A stretch of 64,000 nt of DNA. Origin: Catenulispora sp. MAP5-51. GTDB taxonomy: Bacteria > Actinomycetota > Actinomycetes > Streptomycetales > Catenulisporaceae. Location: contig NZ_JBGCCH010000006.1 of NCBI RefSeq assembly GCF_041261205.1, forward strand, positions 1-64,000, written 5' to 3'. The notes beneath the pieces were generated by a model. The model was not told where the DNA came from, ran no database searches, and worked only from the letters and a program-made list of their open reading frames with translations. The stretch's first letter is position 1; each line of letters opens with the position of its first letter. Of this stretch, positions 42,938-50,273 are shown in pieces. Made by a program: the position numbers and the translations under genes.

Positions 42938-45091
42938 GTGGCGCGGAAGATCGGCAGCAGATACACCATCACCACGGTGCTGGGCCGCGGGACCTGCGGC
43001 ACCGTGTGGGAGGGCGAGGGCCCGGAAGGGCCGGTCGCCGTCAAGCTGCTGCGCGAGGACCTGGCCGCCGACCAGACCCTGATCGCGCGCTTCGTGCAGG
43101 AGCGCACCGTCCTGACCTCGCTGCAGCACCCGAACGTGGTCGGGGTGCACGACCTGGTCGTCGACGGCACCGACCTGGCCCTGGTCATGGACCTGATCCG
43201 GGGCTCGGACCTGCGCCACCTGCTGGACGCCGAGCACGCGCTGCGCCCGCAGCTGGCCGTGCTGATCGTGGCCGGCGTCGCCGAGGGCCTGGCCGCCGCG
43301 CACTCGCAGGGCATCATCCACCGCGACGTCAAACCCGAGAACATCCTGCTCGACCACTCCGGCGGCGCCCTGGTCCCGCGGCTGGCCGACTTCGGCATCG
43401 CCCGCCTGGTCGACGGCCCGCGCCGGACCCGTGCCACCCGGATCATCGGAACTCCGGACTATCTGGCCCCCGAGGTCATCGAGGGCCTGCAGCCGGGCCC
43501 GGCGGTCGACATGTACGCCCTGGGCACCGTGCTGTTCGAGCTGCTGGCCGGCTGGACGCCGTTCGGCGGCGGCCACCCCGGCGCGGTGCTGCGCCGCCAC
43601 GTCACCGACAAGGTCCCGCCGCTGCCCGGCGTTCCCGGCCCGCTGGCCGCGCTGGTCGCCTCCTGTCTGGCCAAGGGCCCGGCGGCCCGGCTGACCGCCG
43701 CCGAGTTCGCCGCCCGGCTGCGCGACCTGGCGCCGCTGCTGGAGGACATGGCGCCGCTGAGCATCCCGGACCCGCGCGAGGGCGGCTGGGACGTGCGCTC
43801 CTCGGCCCGGGCCAGCATGCACGGCGGCCGCAACCCCACCGTCGACCCGATCCCGATGCGGCACAGCGGCATCGTCCCGCTGGTGCACAACGCCGAGGTC
43901 AAGGACGAGGACGAGGACACCCACCTCAACCTGATGCGGCCGATCCGCGAGCGGGACCAGGGAGACGTGCGGCGGCGCTCGGGCACCGGCTCGTACGACG
44001 TCTCGGAGCTGCGCGCCGAGCGGACCGGCGCCGCGGCCGCAGCCGGTTCCAAGCGGCCCCGCTGGATCGCCGCGACCGCCGCCGCGCTGCTGGTCGGGGG
44101 AGCGGCCGCGGCGATCGCCGTGGGGATGTCCGGCGGCGACGACTCCGGCAAGGACAACAAGGCGCACTCGCAGGCCCCGGCGGGATCGACGACCTCCACT
44201 GTGTCCTCGCCTCCGGGGACCAGTACGCGGTCCACCGCAGTGGGCTTGAGCTTCCAGCCTGCTCATGAGCTGCCGCCGGTGCCGGTGAGTATCCAGGGCG
44301 CTCCGCGTACAGCGGTCTTCAAGGACGCCTCCGGCACGACGACTCTCTTTGTGTTCGTCACCGGTACTGACGACACCGTGTGGTACCTGCCGGGGGAGAA
44401 CAGTCACTCCTGGCTTCCGCTCCACGGACTGAAGACGGGTACAGAGCCCGCTGTAGTAGCGACGAGTGCGGGACACCTGGAGCTGTTCGCTGTGCGCAGC
44501 GACGGAGTGGTGCACCAGCGCAGCTACGCAGACGGCGGCTGGTCGGCCAAGTGGGTCCCGATCGCCAGCGGGAAGGTGCACGGAGCCCCGGGAGCGTTGG
44601 CCAACGCCGACGGGTCTGTGGTGGTCGCCGCGGTCGGCAGCGGTAAAACGCTGATGACCGCTACCGGGACTCCTAGCGGGGCGTCCGGTGCGTTCTCCTG
44701 GAGCGAATGGCAGGCCGCGTCGTCAGCGGCAGACCTCGGTCCTGGGGTGGCGTTGGCTTCTACTCCGTCGACCTCTGGCTACACCGCCTATGTGCCGCGC
44801 GCTTCGGATGACGGCGTCATGGCGATCGCATATGCGAACAAGCTGTGGGGGACGCCTGTGCAGACCCCACTGTCGGGACTGCCTACAGCGGCGACTTCCG
44901 GGGACGGTACGTCTTATGTGTTCGTGCGTTCCGCGGGCGGTGCCGTCAAGGCCATGAACGGCAACGGCCAGGCCGGTGCCGGTGGACTCCAGTCCGTGCT
45001 CCCGCCCGGGGCGACGGAGACGCCCGACGGCCGGGTCGCTGTGGTGACGGCCGCGTCTTCCACGAAGCTCCGGGTGTCGTACTCCGGATAG
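42938..45091 (+). CDS. Membrane Ser/Thr protein kinase with beta-propeller-like outer domain
   Basis: A 717-residue kinase: GRGTCGTVWEG, VAVKLLRED, IIHRDVKPENILL, DFGIARL, GTPDYLAPEV; a juxtamembrane region with DEDEDTHLNLMRP; one helix (WIAATAAALLVGGAAAAIAVG, about 378-398); and an outer domain of ~300 residues made of repeated units such as DDTVWYLPGENSHSWLPLHG, DGVVHQRSYADGGWSAKWVPI and GAFSWSEWQAA, resembling the PLL/tectonin-type beta-propeller lectin folds. The outer domain probably senses a carbohydrate or cell-wall ligand. It starts 128 bases after the first kinase and is followed ten bases later by prfB. Confidence 0.83.
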   Translation: MARKIGSRYTITTVLGRGTCGTVWEGEGPEGPVAVKLLREDLAADQTLIARFVQERTVLTSLQHPNVVGVHDLVVDGTDLALVMDLIRGSDLRHLLDAEHALRPQLAVLIVAGVAEGLAAAHSQGIIHRDVKPENILLDHSGGALVPRLADFGIARLVDGPRRTRATRIIGTPDYLAPEVIEGLQPGPAVDMYALGTVLFELLAGWTPFGGGHPGAVLRRHVTDKVPPLPGVPGPLAALVASCLAKGPAARLTAAEFAARLRDLAPLLEDMAPLSIPDPREGGWDVRSSARASMHGGRNPTVDPIPMRHSGIVPLVHNAEVKDEDEDTHLNLMRPIRERDQGDVRRRSGTGSYDVSELRAERTGAAAAAGSKRPRWIAATAAALLVGGAAAAIAVGMSGGDDSGKDNKAHSQAPAGSTTSTVSSPPGTSTRSTAVGLSFQPAHELPPVPVSIQGAPRTAVFKDASGTTTLFVFVTGTDDTVWYLPGENSHSWLPLHGLKTGTEPAVVATSAGHLELFAVRSDGVVHQRSYADGGWSAKWVPIASGKVHGAPGALANADGSVVVAAVGSGKTLMTATGTPSGASGAFSWSEWQAASSAADLGPGVALASTPSTSGYTAYVPRASDDGVMAIAYANKLWGTPVQTPLSGLPTAATSGDGTSYVFVRSAGGAVKAMNGNGQAGAGGLQSVLPPGATETPDGRVAVVTAASSTKLRVSYSG

Positions 45092-45100
45092 GCTTGTCAC

Positions 45101-46207
45101 GTGGCTACAGATCCTTCCGAAGAGCTCAAGAACCTCCGCGCGACCATGGCCTCCATCGAGGCGGTGCTCGACCTCGACAAGCTGCGCACGCAGATCGCGG
45201 ATCTGGAGGAGCAGGCCTCGGCCCCGGATTTGTGGAACGACCAGGCCAAGGCGCAGGCCGTGACCTCGAAGCTGTCGGGGCTCCAGGCCGAGCTGAACCG
45301 GTTCTCCACCCTGAACCGGCGGCTGGAGGACGTGGAGGTGCTCTTCGAGCTCGGCCAGGCCGAGAGCGACGCCGACACCCTGGCCGAGGTGCAGGGCGAG
45401 CTCATCGACGTCTCCAAGGCGGTCGGCGAGCTGGAGGTGCGCACGCTGCTGTCCGGCGAGTACGACGCGCGCGAGGCGCTGGTGTCGCTGCGGGCCGAGG
45501 CCGGCGGCGTGGACGCCGCGGACTTCGCCGAGATGCTGCTGCGCATGTACACGCGCTGGGCCGAGCGGCACGGCTATCCGACCGAGGTCTACGACACGTC
45601 GTACGCCGAAGAGGCCGGCATCAAGTCCGCGACCTTCACTGTGAAGGCGCCCTATGCGTACGGCACGCTCTCGGTCGAGCAGGGGACGCACCGCCTGGTG
45701 CGCATCTCGCCGTTCGACAACCAGGGGCGGCGCCAGACCTCGTTCGCCGCGGTCGAGGTGGTCCCGGTGATCGAGCAGACCGACCACGTCGACATCCCCG
45801 AGGACGAGCTGCGGGTCGACGTCTACCGCTCCTCCGGCCCGGGCGGCCAGGGCGTCAACACCACCGACTCCGCGGTGCGCATCACGCACCTGCCGACCGG
45901 GATCGTGGTGTCCTGCCAGAACGAGCGCTCGCAGATCCAGAACCGCGCCTCGGCCATGGCCGTGCTCCAGGCCAAGCTGCTCCAGCGGCGGCGCGAGGAG
46001 GATCAGGCGAGGATGGACGCCCTGAAGGACGACTCCTCGGGGTCCTGGGGCAACCAGATGCGCAGCTACGTCCTGCACCCGTACCAGCTGGTCAAGGACC
46101 TGCGCACGAACTACGAGACCGGCAACACCACCGCGGTGCTCGACGGGGACATCGACGAGTTCATCGAGGCCGGGATCCGCTGGCGCAAGCAGCGCGAGAA
46201 CGCTTAA
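45101..46207 (+). CDS. prfB: Peptide chain release factor 2
   Basis: A 368-residue class I release factor. SPF ([11 protein letters not shown]) is the RF2 stop-codon recognition tripeptide, and [36 protein letters not shown] holds the GGQ catalytic loop. RF2 reads UGA and UAA. The gene is one uninterrupted frame from a GTG at 45101; the programmed +1 frameshift seen in many bacteria is absent. It ends in a strong terminator at 46217 that separates it from ftsE. Confidence 0.95.
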   Translation: MATDPSEELKNLRATMASIEAVLDLDKLRTQIADLEEQASAPDLWNDQAKAQAVTSKLSGLQAELNRFSTLNRRLEDVEVLFELGQAESDADTLAEVQGELIDVSKAVGELEVRTLLSGEYDAREALVSLRAEAGGVDAADFAEMLLRMYTRWAERHGYPTEVYDTSYAEEAGIKSATFTVKAPYAYGTLSVEQGTHRLVRISPFDNQGRRQTSFAAVEVVPVIEQTDHVDIPEDELRVDVYRSSGPGGQGVNTTDSAVRITHLPTGIVVSCQNERSQIQNRASAMAVLQAKLLQRRREEDQARMDALKDDSSGSWGNQMRSYVLHPYQLVKDLRTNYETGNTTAVLDGDIDEFIEAGIRWRKQRENA

Positions 46208-46216
46208 AAAGGACAG

Positions 46217-46255
46217 AAGCCGCTATATGGAGCACTAGGCTCTATATAGCGGCTT
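46217..46255. terminator. Strong terminator after prfB
   Basis: A 17-base-pair stem (AAGCCGCTATATGGAGC with GCTCTATATAGCGGCTT, one G-T pair) with a five-base loop ACTAG, ten bases past the prfB stop, followed by TCTTA and preceded by an A run. It can serve both prfB and the convergent small gene at 46293. Confidence 0.85.
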
Positions 46256-46292
46256 TCTTATGTATATGGGCACCACGTATAGCGATGATCCA

Positions 46293-46478
46293 TTAATGGA
46301 TTGTCGTGGTGAGAAAAGCCACAGCGATGAGCAAGGTCAACAGGACAGCGGTCATCGCCGAGGTGGACAGGCCTCCGGTCTGGCGGTGCATCTGGGCCCT
46401 CTGGCCACGGCAGACGCTGCACCTGCCCTCGGATACCGGCCCCGCGCAGTTCGCGCAAACCAGGTGCTCACAGCACAT
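46293..46478 (-). CDS. 61-residue zinc-ribbon membrane protein
   Basis: A tiny protein with an N-terminal four-cysteine ribbon (MCCEHLVCANCAGPVSEGRCSVCRGQR) and one C-terminal membrane helix (AMTAVLLTLLIAVAFL). The pattern LVCANCAxPVxEGRCxVCR followed by a helix recurs in actinomycetes in this part of the chromosome near ftsE, so I regard it as real although small. It probably binds one zinc ion at the cytoplasmic face of the membrane. It is convergent with prfB and divergent from ftsE. Confidence 0.72.
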   Translation of the reverse strand: MCCEHLVCANCAGPVSEGRCSVCRGQRAQMHRQTGGLSTSAMTAVLLTLLIAVAFLTTTIH

Positions 46479-46666
46479 GCCGCCTCACCTCCTGTGTTCC
46501 GTACCCGCCGGCGGCCGGTGCGGATTGTGCTTCCCGGCCGAAGGGGCCATGAACCCCTACTTCCGGCGTGTACTGTCATCTCTACTGTGACACTACGACC
46601 GAGCGTACGCATAAGTGCCCGCCTGGGCTTCCTGAACGCTGCGCTTGTCGCGGAGGCGAACCCGGC

Positions 46667-47356
46667 ATGATCAGATTCGACAGGGTCACCAAGACCTACC
46701 CGAGCCAGACCCGTCCGGCTCTGCAGGACATCTCGCTGGAGATCGAGCGCGGGGAGTTCGTCTTCGTCATCGGTTCCTCCGGGTCCGGCAAGTCGACCTT
46801 CATGCGTCTGATCCTGCGCGAGGAGCGGCCCACCGCGGGCCGGGTCCAGGTCGCGGGCAAGGACCTGGCCAAGCTGTCCAACTGGAAGATCCCGCAGCTG
46901 CGCCGCCAGATCGGCACGGTGTTCCAGGACTTCCGTCTGCTGCCGAACAAGACCGTCGAGCAGAACGTGGCCTTCGCCCTGGAGGTCATCGGCAAGTCCC
47001 GGCCCGTCATCAGCAAGGCGGTCCCCGAGGTGCTGGACCTGGTGGGCCTTGGCGGCAAGGGCGGCCGGTTCCCCAACGAGCTCTCCGGCGGTGAGCAGCA
47101 GCGCGTGGCGATCGCCCGGGCCTTCGTGAACCGCCCGATGGTGCTGATCGCCGACGAGCCCACCGGAAACCTGGACCCGGAGACCTCCGTCGGCATCATG
47201 AAGCTGCTGGACCGGATCAACCGCGCCGGCACCACCGTGGTGATGGTGACCCACGACCAGGCCATCGTGAACCAGATGCGCAAGCGCGTGCTGGAACTCG
47301 ACAGCGGCAGCCTGGTGCGCGACCAGTCGCGCGGTGTGTACGGATACGTCCGCTAG
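46667..47356 (+). CDS. ftsE: Cell division ATP-binding protein FtsE
   Basis: A 229-residue ABC ATPase: Walker [11 protein letters not shown]-loop [13 protein letters not shown], signature [15 protein letters not shown], Walker [15 protein letters not shown] and switch VTHDQ. It pairs with FtsX to drive cell-wall hydrolase activation at the septum. The ATG at 46667 is the conserved start ([12 protein letters not shown]). ftsX follows after 72 bases. Confidence 0.95.
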   Translation: MIRFDRVTKTYPSQTRPALQDISLEIERGEFVFVIGSSGSGKSTFMRLILREERPTAGRVQVAGKDLAKLSNWKIPQLRRQIGTVFQDFRLLPNKTVEQNVAFALEVIGKSRPVISKAVPEVLDLVGLGGKGGRFPNELSGGEQQRVAIARAFVNRPMVLIADEPTGNLDPETSVGIMKLLDRINRAGTTVVMVTHDQAIVNQMRKRVLELDSGSLVRDQSRGVYGYVR

Positions 47357-47428
47357 AGCGCCCACGTTTCCTTAGAGCGCCCACGAAGACGCCGCACTTA
47401 AAGCAGAACTCATAGGAGTCCCCCGACT

Positions 47429-48361
47429 ATGCGCGCACAATTCGTCCTGTCCGAGATCTTCATCGGCCTGCGCCGCAACCTGACGATGACCGTCGCGGTC
47501 GTCGTCTCCGCCGCGGTGGCCCTCGGCATGCTCGGTGTGGCGCTGCTGATGCTGTTCCAGACCAGCCACATGAAGGACTTCTGGTACAACAAGGTCGAGG
47601 TCACGGTGTTCATGTGCACCAAGGACGACGCGACCCTGCATCCCAGCACCTGCGCCGGCGGCGCCGCGACGCAGAACCAGATGGACTCCCTGCAGGCCAC
47701 TCTGCAGTCCAACCAGCTGGTCCAGCAGGTCTTCCCCGAGAGCCAGGCCGACGCCTTCGCCCGGTACCAGACGCAGACCAAGGGCAGCGCCAGCGGCTCC
47801 TCGATGGCCCAGTACGTGACCCCGGACCAGATCCCGGCCTCGCTGCGGGTGAAGCTGAAGAACCCCAGCACCGAGAACATCGACGCCATGATCAGCTCCT
47901 ACCAGGGGCAGCAGGGCGTGGAGACGGTGTCGGACCAGCGCACCATCCTGCAGCCGCTGTTCAAGCTGTTCAACGGACTGACAGTCTCGGCGACCACGGT
48001 CGCGATCGTGATGGTCGGCCTGGCGCTGATGCTGATCGTGAACACGGTCCGCCTGTCGGCGTTCAGCAGGCGCCGTGAGACGGGCATCATGAGGCTGGTC
48101 GGAGCCTCGAACTTCTATATCCGCCTACCGTTCCTCATGGAGGGCGCGGTGGCCGGCCTCGGCGGCGTGGCGGTCGCGACCCTGGGCGTGGCCAGCTTCA
48201 AGTTCTTCCTCATCGACCGCGTCCTGGCCCCCAACTTCACCTTCACCAGCTTCATCGGCTGGGACAAGGTGGTGGTCACCGTCCTGATCCTGATCCCGGT
48301 CGGCCTGCTGATGGCGGTCGGCGCCAGCGCCCTGTCCCTGCGGAAATACCTGAAGGTCTAG
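47429..48361 (+). CDS. ftsX: Cell division protein FtsX
   Basis: A 310-residue permease-like protein: one N-terminal helix (LTMTVAVVVSAAVALGMLGVALLML), an outer domain of ~130 residues with two cysteines (FMCTKDD, STCAGG) as in actinobacterial FtsX, then three helices including TVAIVMVGLALMLIVNTVRLSAFSRRRETGIMRLVGA, the MacB/FtsX-type motif. It transmits FtsE ATPase cycles to peptidoglycan hydrolases such as RipC/NlpC-P60 enzymes. Confidence 0.95.
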   Translation: MRAQFVLSEIFIGLRRNLTMTVAVVVSAAVALGMLGVALLMLFQTSHMKDFWYNKVEVTVFMCTKDDATLHPSTCAGGAATQNQMDSLQATLQSNQLVQQVFPESQADAFARYQTQTKGSASGSSMAQYVTPDQIPASLRVKLKNPSTENIDAMISSYQGQQGVETVSDQRTILQPLFKLFNGLTVSATTVAIVMVGLALMLIVNTVRLSAFSRRRETGIMRLVGASNFYIRLPFLMEGAVAGLGGVAVATLGVASFKFFLIDRVLAPNFTFTSFIGWDKVVVTVLILIPVGLLMAVGASALSLRKYLKV

Positions 48362-48379
48362 CGCCGTTCATCGGGGATA

Positions 48380-48874
48380 ATGAACCCCATGCCGAAGGAA
48401 CAAGGCCAGAAGGTCATCGCCCGCAACAAGAAGGCGCGCCACGAGTACGAGATCGAGGCCACCTACGAAGCGGGCATCTCCCTGACCGGCACCGAGGTCA
48501 AGTCCCTCCGGGCCGGCCGAGCCAGCCTGGTCGACGGCTACGCGGTCATCAAGGACGCCGAGGTCTGGCTCCAGGGCGTCCACATCGCGGAGTACGCGGA
48601 GGGCACCTGGACCAACCACGCCCCCCGCCGCAACCGCAAACTCCTGCTCCACCGCTCCGAGATCAACAAGCTCATCGGCAAGACCAAGGAGACAGGCCTG
48701 ACCCTGATCCCCCTGGAGCTGTACTTCAAGGACGGCAAGGTCAAGGTCGAGATCGGCCTGGCCCGCGGCAAGAAGACCTACGACAAGCGCCAGACCCTCA
48801 TGGAGCGCCAGAACAAGCGCGAAGCCGAGCGCGCCATGGCCGCCGCCTTCAAGCGCAACAACAAGCGCCGCTGA
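48380..48874 (+). CDS. smpB: SsrA-binding protein SmpB
   Basis: A 164-residue Smp[50 protein letters not shown] and the basic C-terminal tail KRNNKRR that enters the ribosomal mRNA channel. It delivers tmRNA to stalled ribosomes; the tmRNA gene follows 199 bases downstream. GGGG precedes the ATG at 48380; an ATG three codons later is an alternative. Confidence 0.94.
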   Translation: MNPMPKEQGQKVIARNKKARHEYEIEATYEAGISLTGTEVKSLRAGRASLVDGYAVIKDAEVWLQGVHIAEYAEGTWTNHAPRRNRKLLLHRSEINKLIGKTKETGLTLIPLELYFKDGKVKVEIGLARGKKTYDKRQTLMERQNKREAERAMAAAFKRNNKRR

Positions 48875-49073
48875 CCCCCTGACCAGCACCGCACCAAACC
48901 GCGCAGCCCACACCGACGCCCAGTTCGCCCACGGCGAACCCGCTGGAGTCTGCCCGCCCGAACCGCTACTCTTGGATCACGGCCCCGGGAAACCGAAGCC
49001 GAAAGTTTGACAACTGAACAGAGACGACCAAGCGTCAGAAATCCAAACGTTTCCGACCAGAGTCGTCCGACAA

Positions 49074-49455
49074 GGGGCCGAACGGTTTCGACATCGGACG
49101 TTTTGGCAGGGGAAGCGGGCCGAGGAAGCAGCGATGATCTCGTTAACCACACGCTGCACAAAAAATAACTGCCAACAAGACGCAGCTGAAGTCGCAGGCC
49201 GCTTTCGGCCTCGCCGCCTGACACTAATCAGGTAATGACTTCTGTCGACCCGGGAGCGCCTCCGGCCCGGTAAGACATCATTAGGAGGATCCACCGTCGA
49301 GCACGGCCACAGGGCCCGACGGGACACTCATGTGGCTGGGCCTGTCAGCAGCGTGCCTGTGAGACTGCCGGGGCCAAGAAAAGCGAACACAGGCTGCGCC
49401 CGGAGAAGCCTTGTCATGCCGCCGATGGACGCGGGTTCAATTCCCGCCGGCTCCA
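49074..49455 (+). ncRNA. ssrA: tmRNA (transfer-messenger RNA)
   Basis: The 5' GGGGCCG pairs with 3' CGGCTCC (one G-T pair) to form the alanyl acceptor stem, followed at the 5' side by AACGGTTTCGAC and at the 3' side by the T-arm sequence GGGTTCAATTCCCG. The discriminator base is A and the genomic sequence continues CTT, so CCA is added after transcription. Length is about 382 nucleotides, normal for the family. The gene sits directly after smpB and is closed by the terminator at 49466. Confidence 0.92.
49171..49221 (+). CDS. tmRNA proteolysis tag reading frame
   Basis: The resume codon GCC follows AAAAAATAACT, and the tag reads ANKTQLKSQAAFGLAA before TGA. The C-terminal LAA is the ClpXP degron. 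The middle differs from the Streptomyces-type tag I remember (ANTKRDSSQQAFALAA), with only the first residues, a QxAF core and LAA kept. Confidence 0.85.
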   Translation, partial: ANKTQLKSQAAFGLAA

Positions 49456-49465
49456 CTTTTCTACG

Positions 49466-49501
49466 AAATGCGGCGCCATCTTTCGAGATGGCGCCGCATT
49501 T
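49466..49501 (+). terminator. tmRNA terminator
   Basis: A perfect 16-base-pair stem (AAATGCGGCGCCATCT with AGATGGCGCCGCATTT) capped by a TTCG tetraloop, with a short T run, ten bases past the tmRNA 3' end. Confidence 0.9.
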
Positions 49502-50273
49502 TGCTGTTCCCGGGGGATAGCCGGACTTCAAGGCGGGTCGGCATCGTACGTGGCTGCTTCGAACACATCGCTCGCGGCTGTCGGGTGCGTCAGCGGTGGG
49601 CGGTGCGGGTGACGTTGGCTAGCCCAAGGTTGGTCCAGCGATTCCGATCCTCGTCGATAACGAGCTGGTCAGGCGTGTGCAGTCTCGACGAGGGTTGTGG
49701 CGATGCCACCCATCGGGTCGATGATCAAATTGCCGGGCTTGGAATTGGCGCGATGGCGTGCGTGGCGATGGCCGGGGGTAGCGTCGCTGGCGGAAGATCG
49801 ATCGGGTGCTCGATGGTGCTACACGCTACGTTGCCCGCAGATGGGCAGGTGGAGGCCCATGTGTTCGAATGATCCCGTACATGCAGTATGGCTTGCGCGT
49901 CACGGCGCACGCTTATCTCGGCCCTGCGATCCATCACTGCTCCCCCGCCTCCCCGCTCCCCGATCCACGGCGAGATTCGAGTCTACAAAAGCGATCACGG
50001 GCTCGGTAACCTGTGAGTACGAATCGGTCACTGAGTGTCTCTGCTTCGGTTGCCAGCCTCGTGATGCCGCGATCCGAGCTGTCGGGCACCAGTCACGCCG
50101 CAGCCGCGCACTTTGCCGTCGGCGGGATCGCTGACGGCAAACTGCCCGAGGCGTCGTCGTTCCAGACGACTCAGCGGCGGAGACCCCGAGGCCCAAGGCT
50201 TGTGTTGACACGAACGATCGAATATCGCGATCCTGCGGTGGTCATCGGCTGTCAACAAGGGAGATCACCGCCA
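49502..50273. other. Gene-poor spacer after tmRNA
   Basis: About 770 bases of lower, uneven GC with no convincing coding frame in either strand; the open frames lack GC3 bias and known motifs. It may be decayed mobile DNA, since tmRNA 3' ends are common integration sites, but I find no integrase remnant and no repeat of the tmRNA end. A TTGACA at 50205-50210 may be the -35 box for the CWB2 gene at 50274; a matching -10 box is not clear. Confidence 0.45.

Noticed and set aside
45101-45200. Possible programmed frameshift in prfB
   Set aside because: The gene is a single open frame with no internal stop near codon 25.
49411-49872. 153-residue frame after tmRNA
   Set aside because: It begins inside the tmRNA, crosses its terminator and has no GC3 bias or known motif.
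49074-50273. Genomic island integrated at the tmRNA 3' end
   Set aside because: No integrase, transposase or second copy of the tmRNA 3' sequence was seen in the window, so the idea has no direct support.
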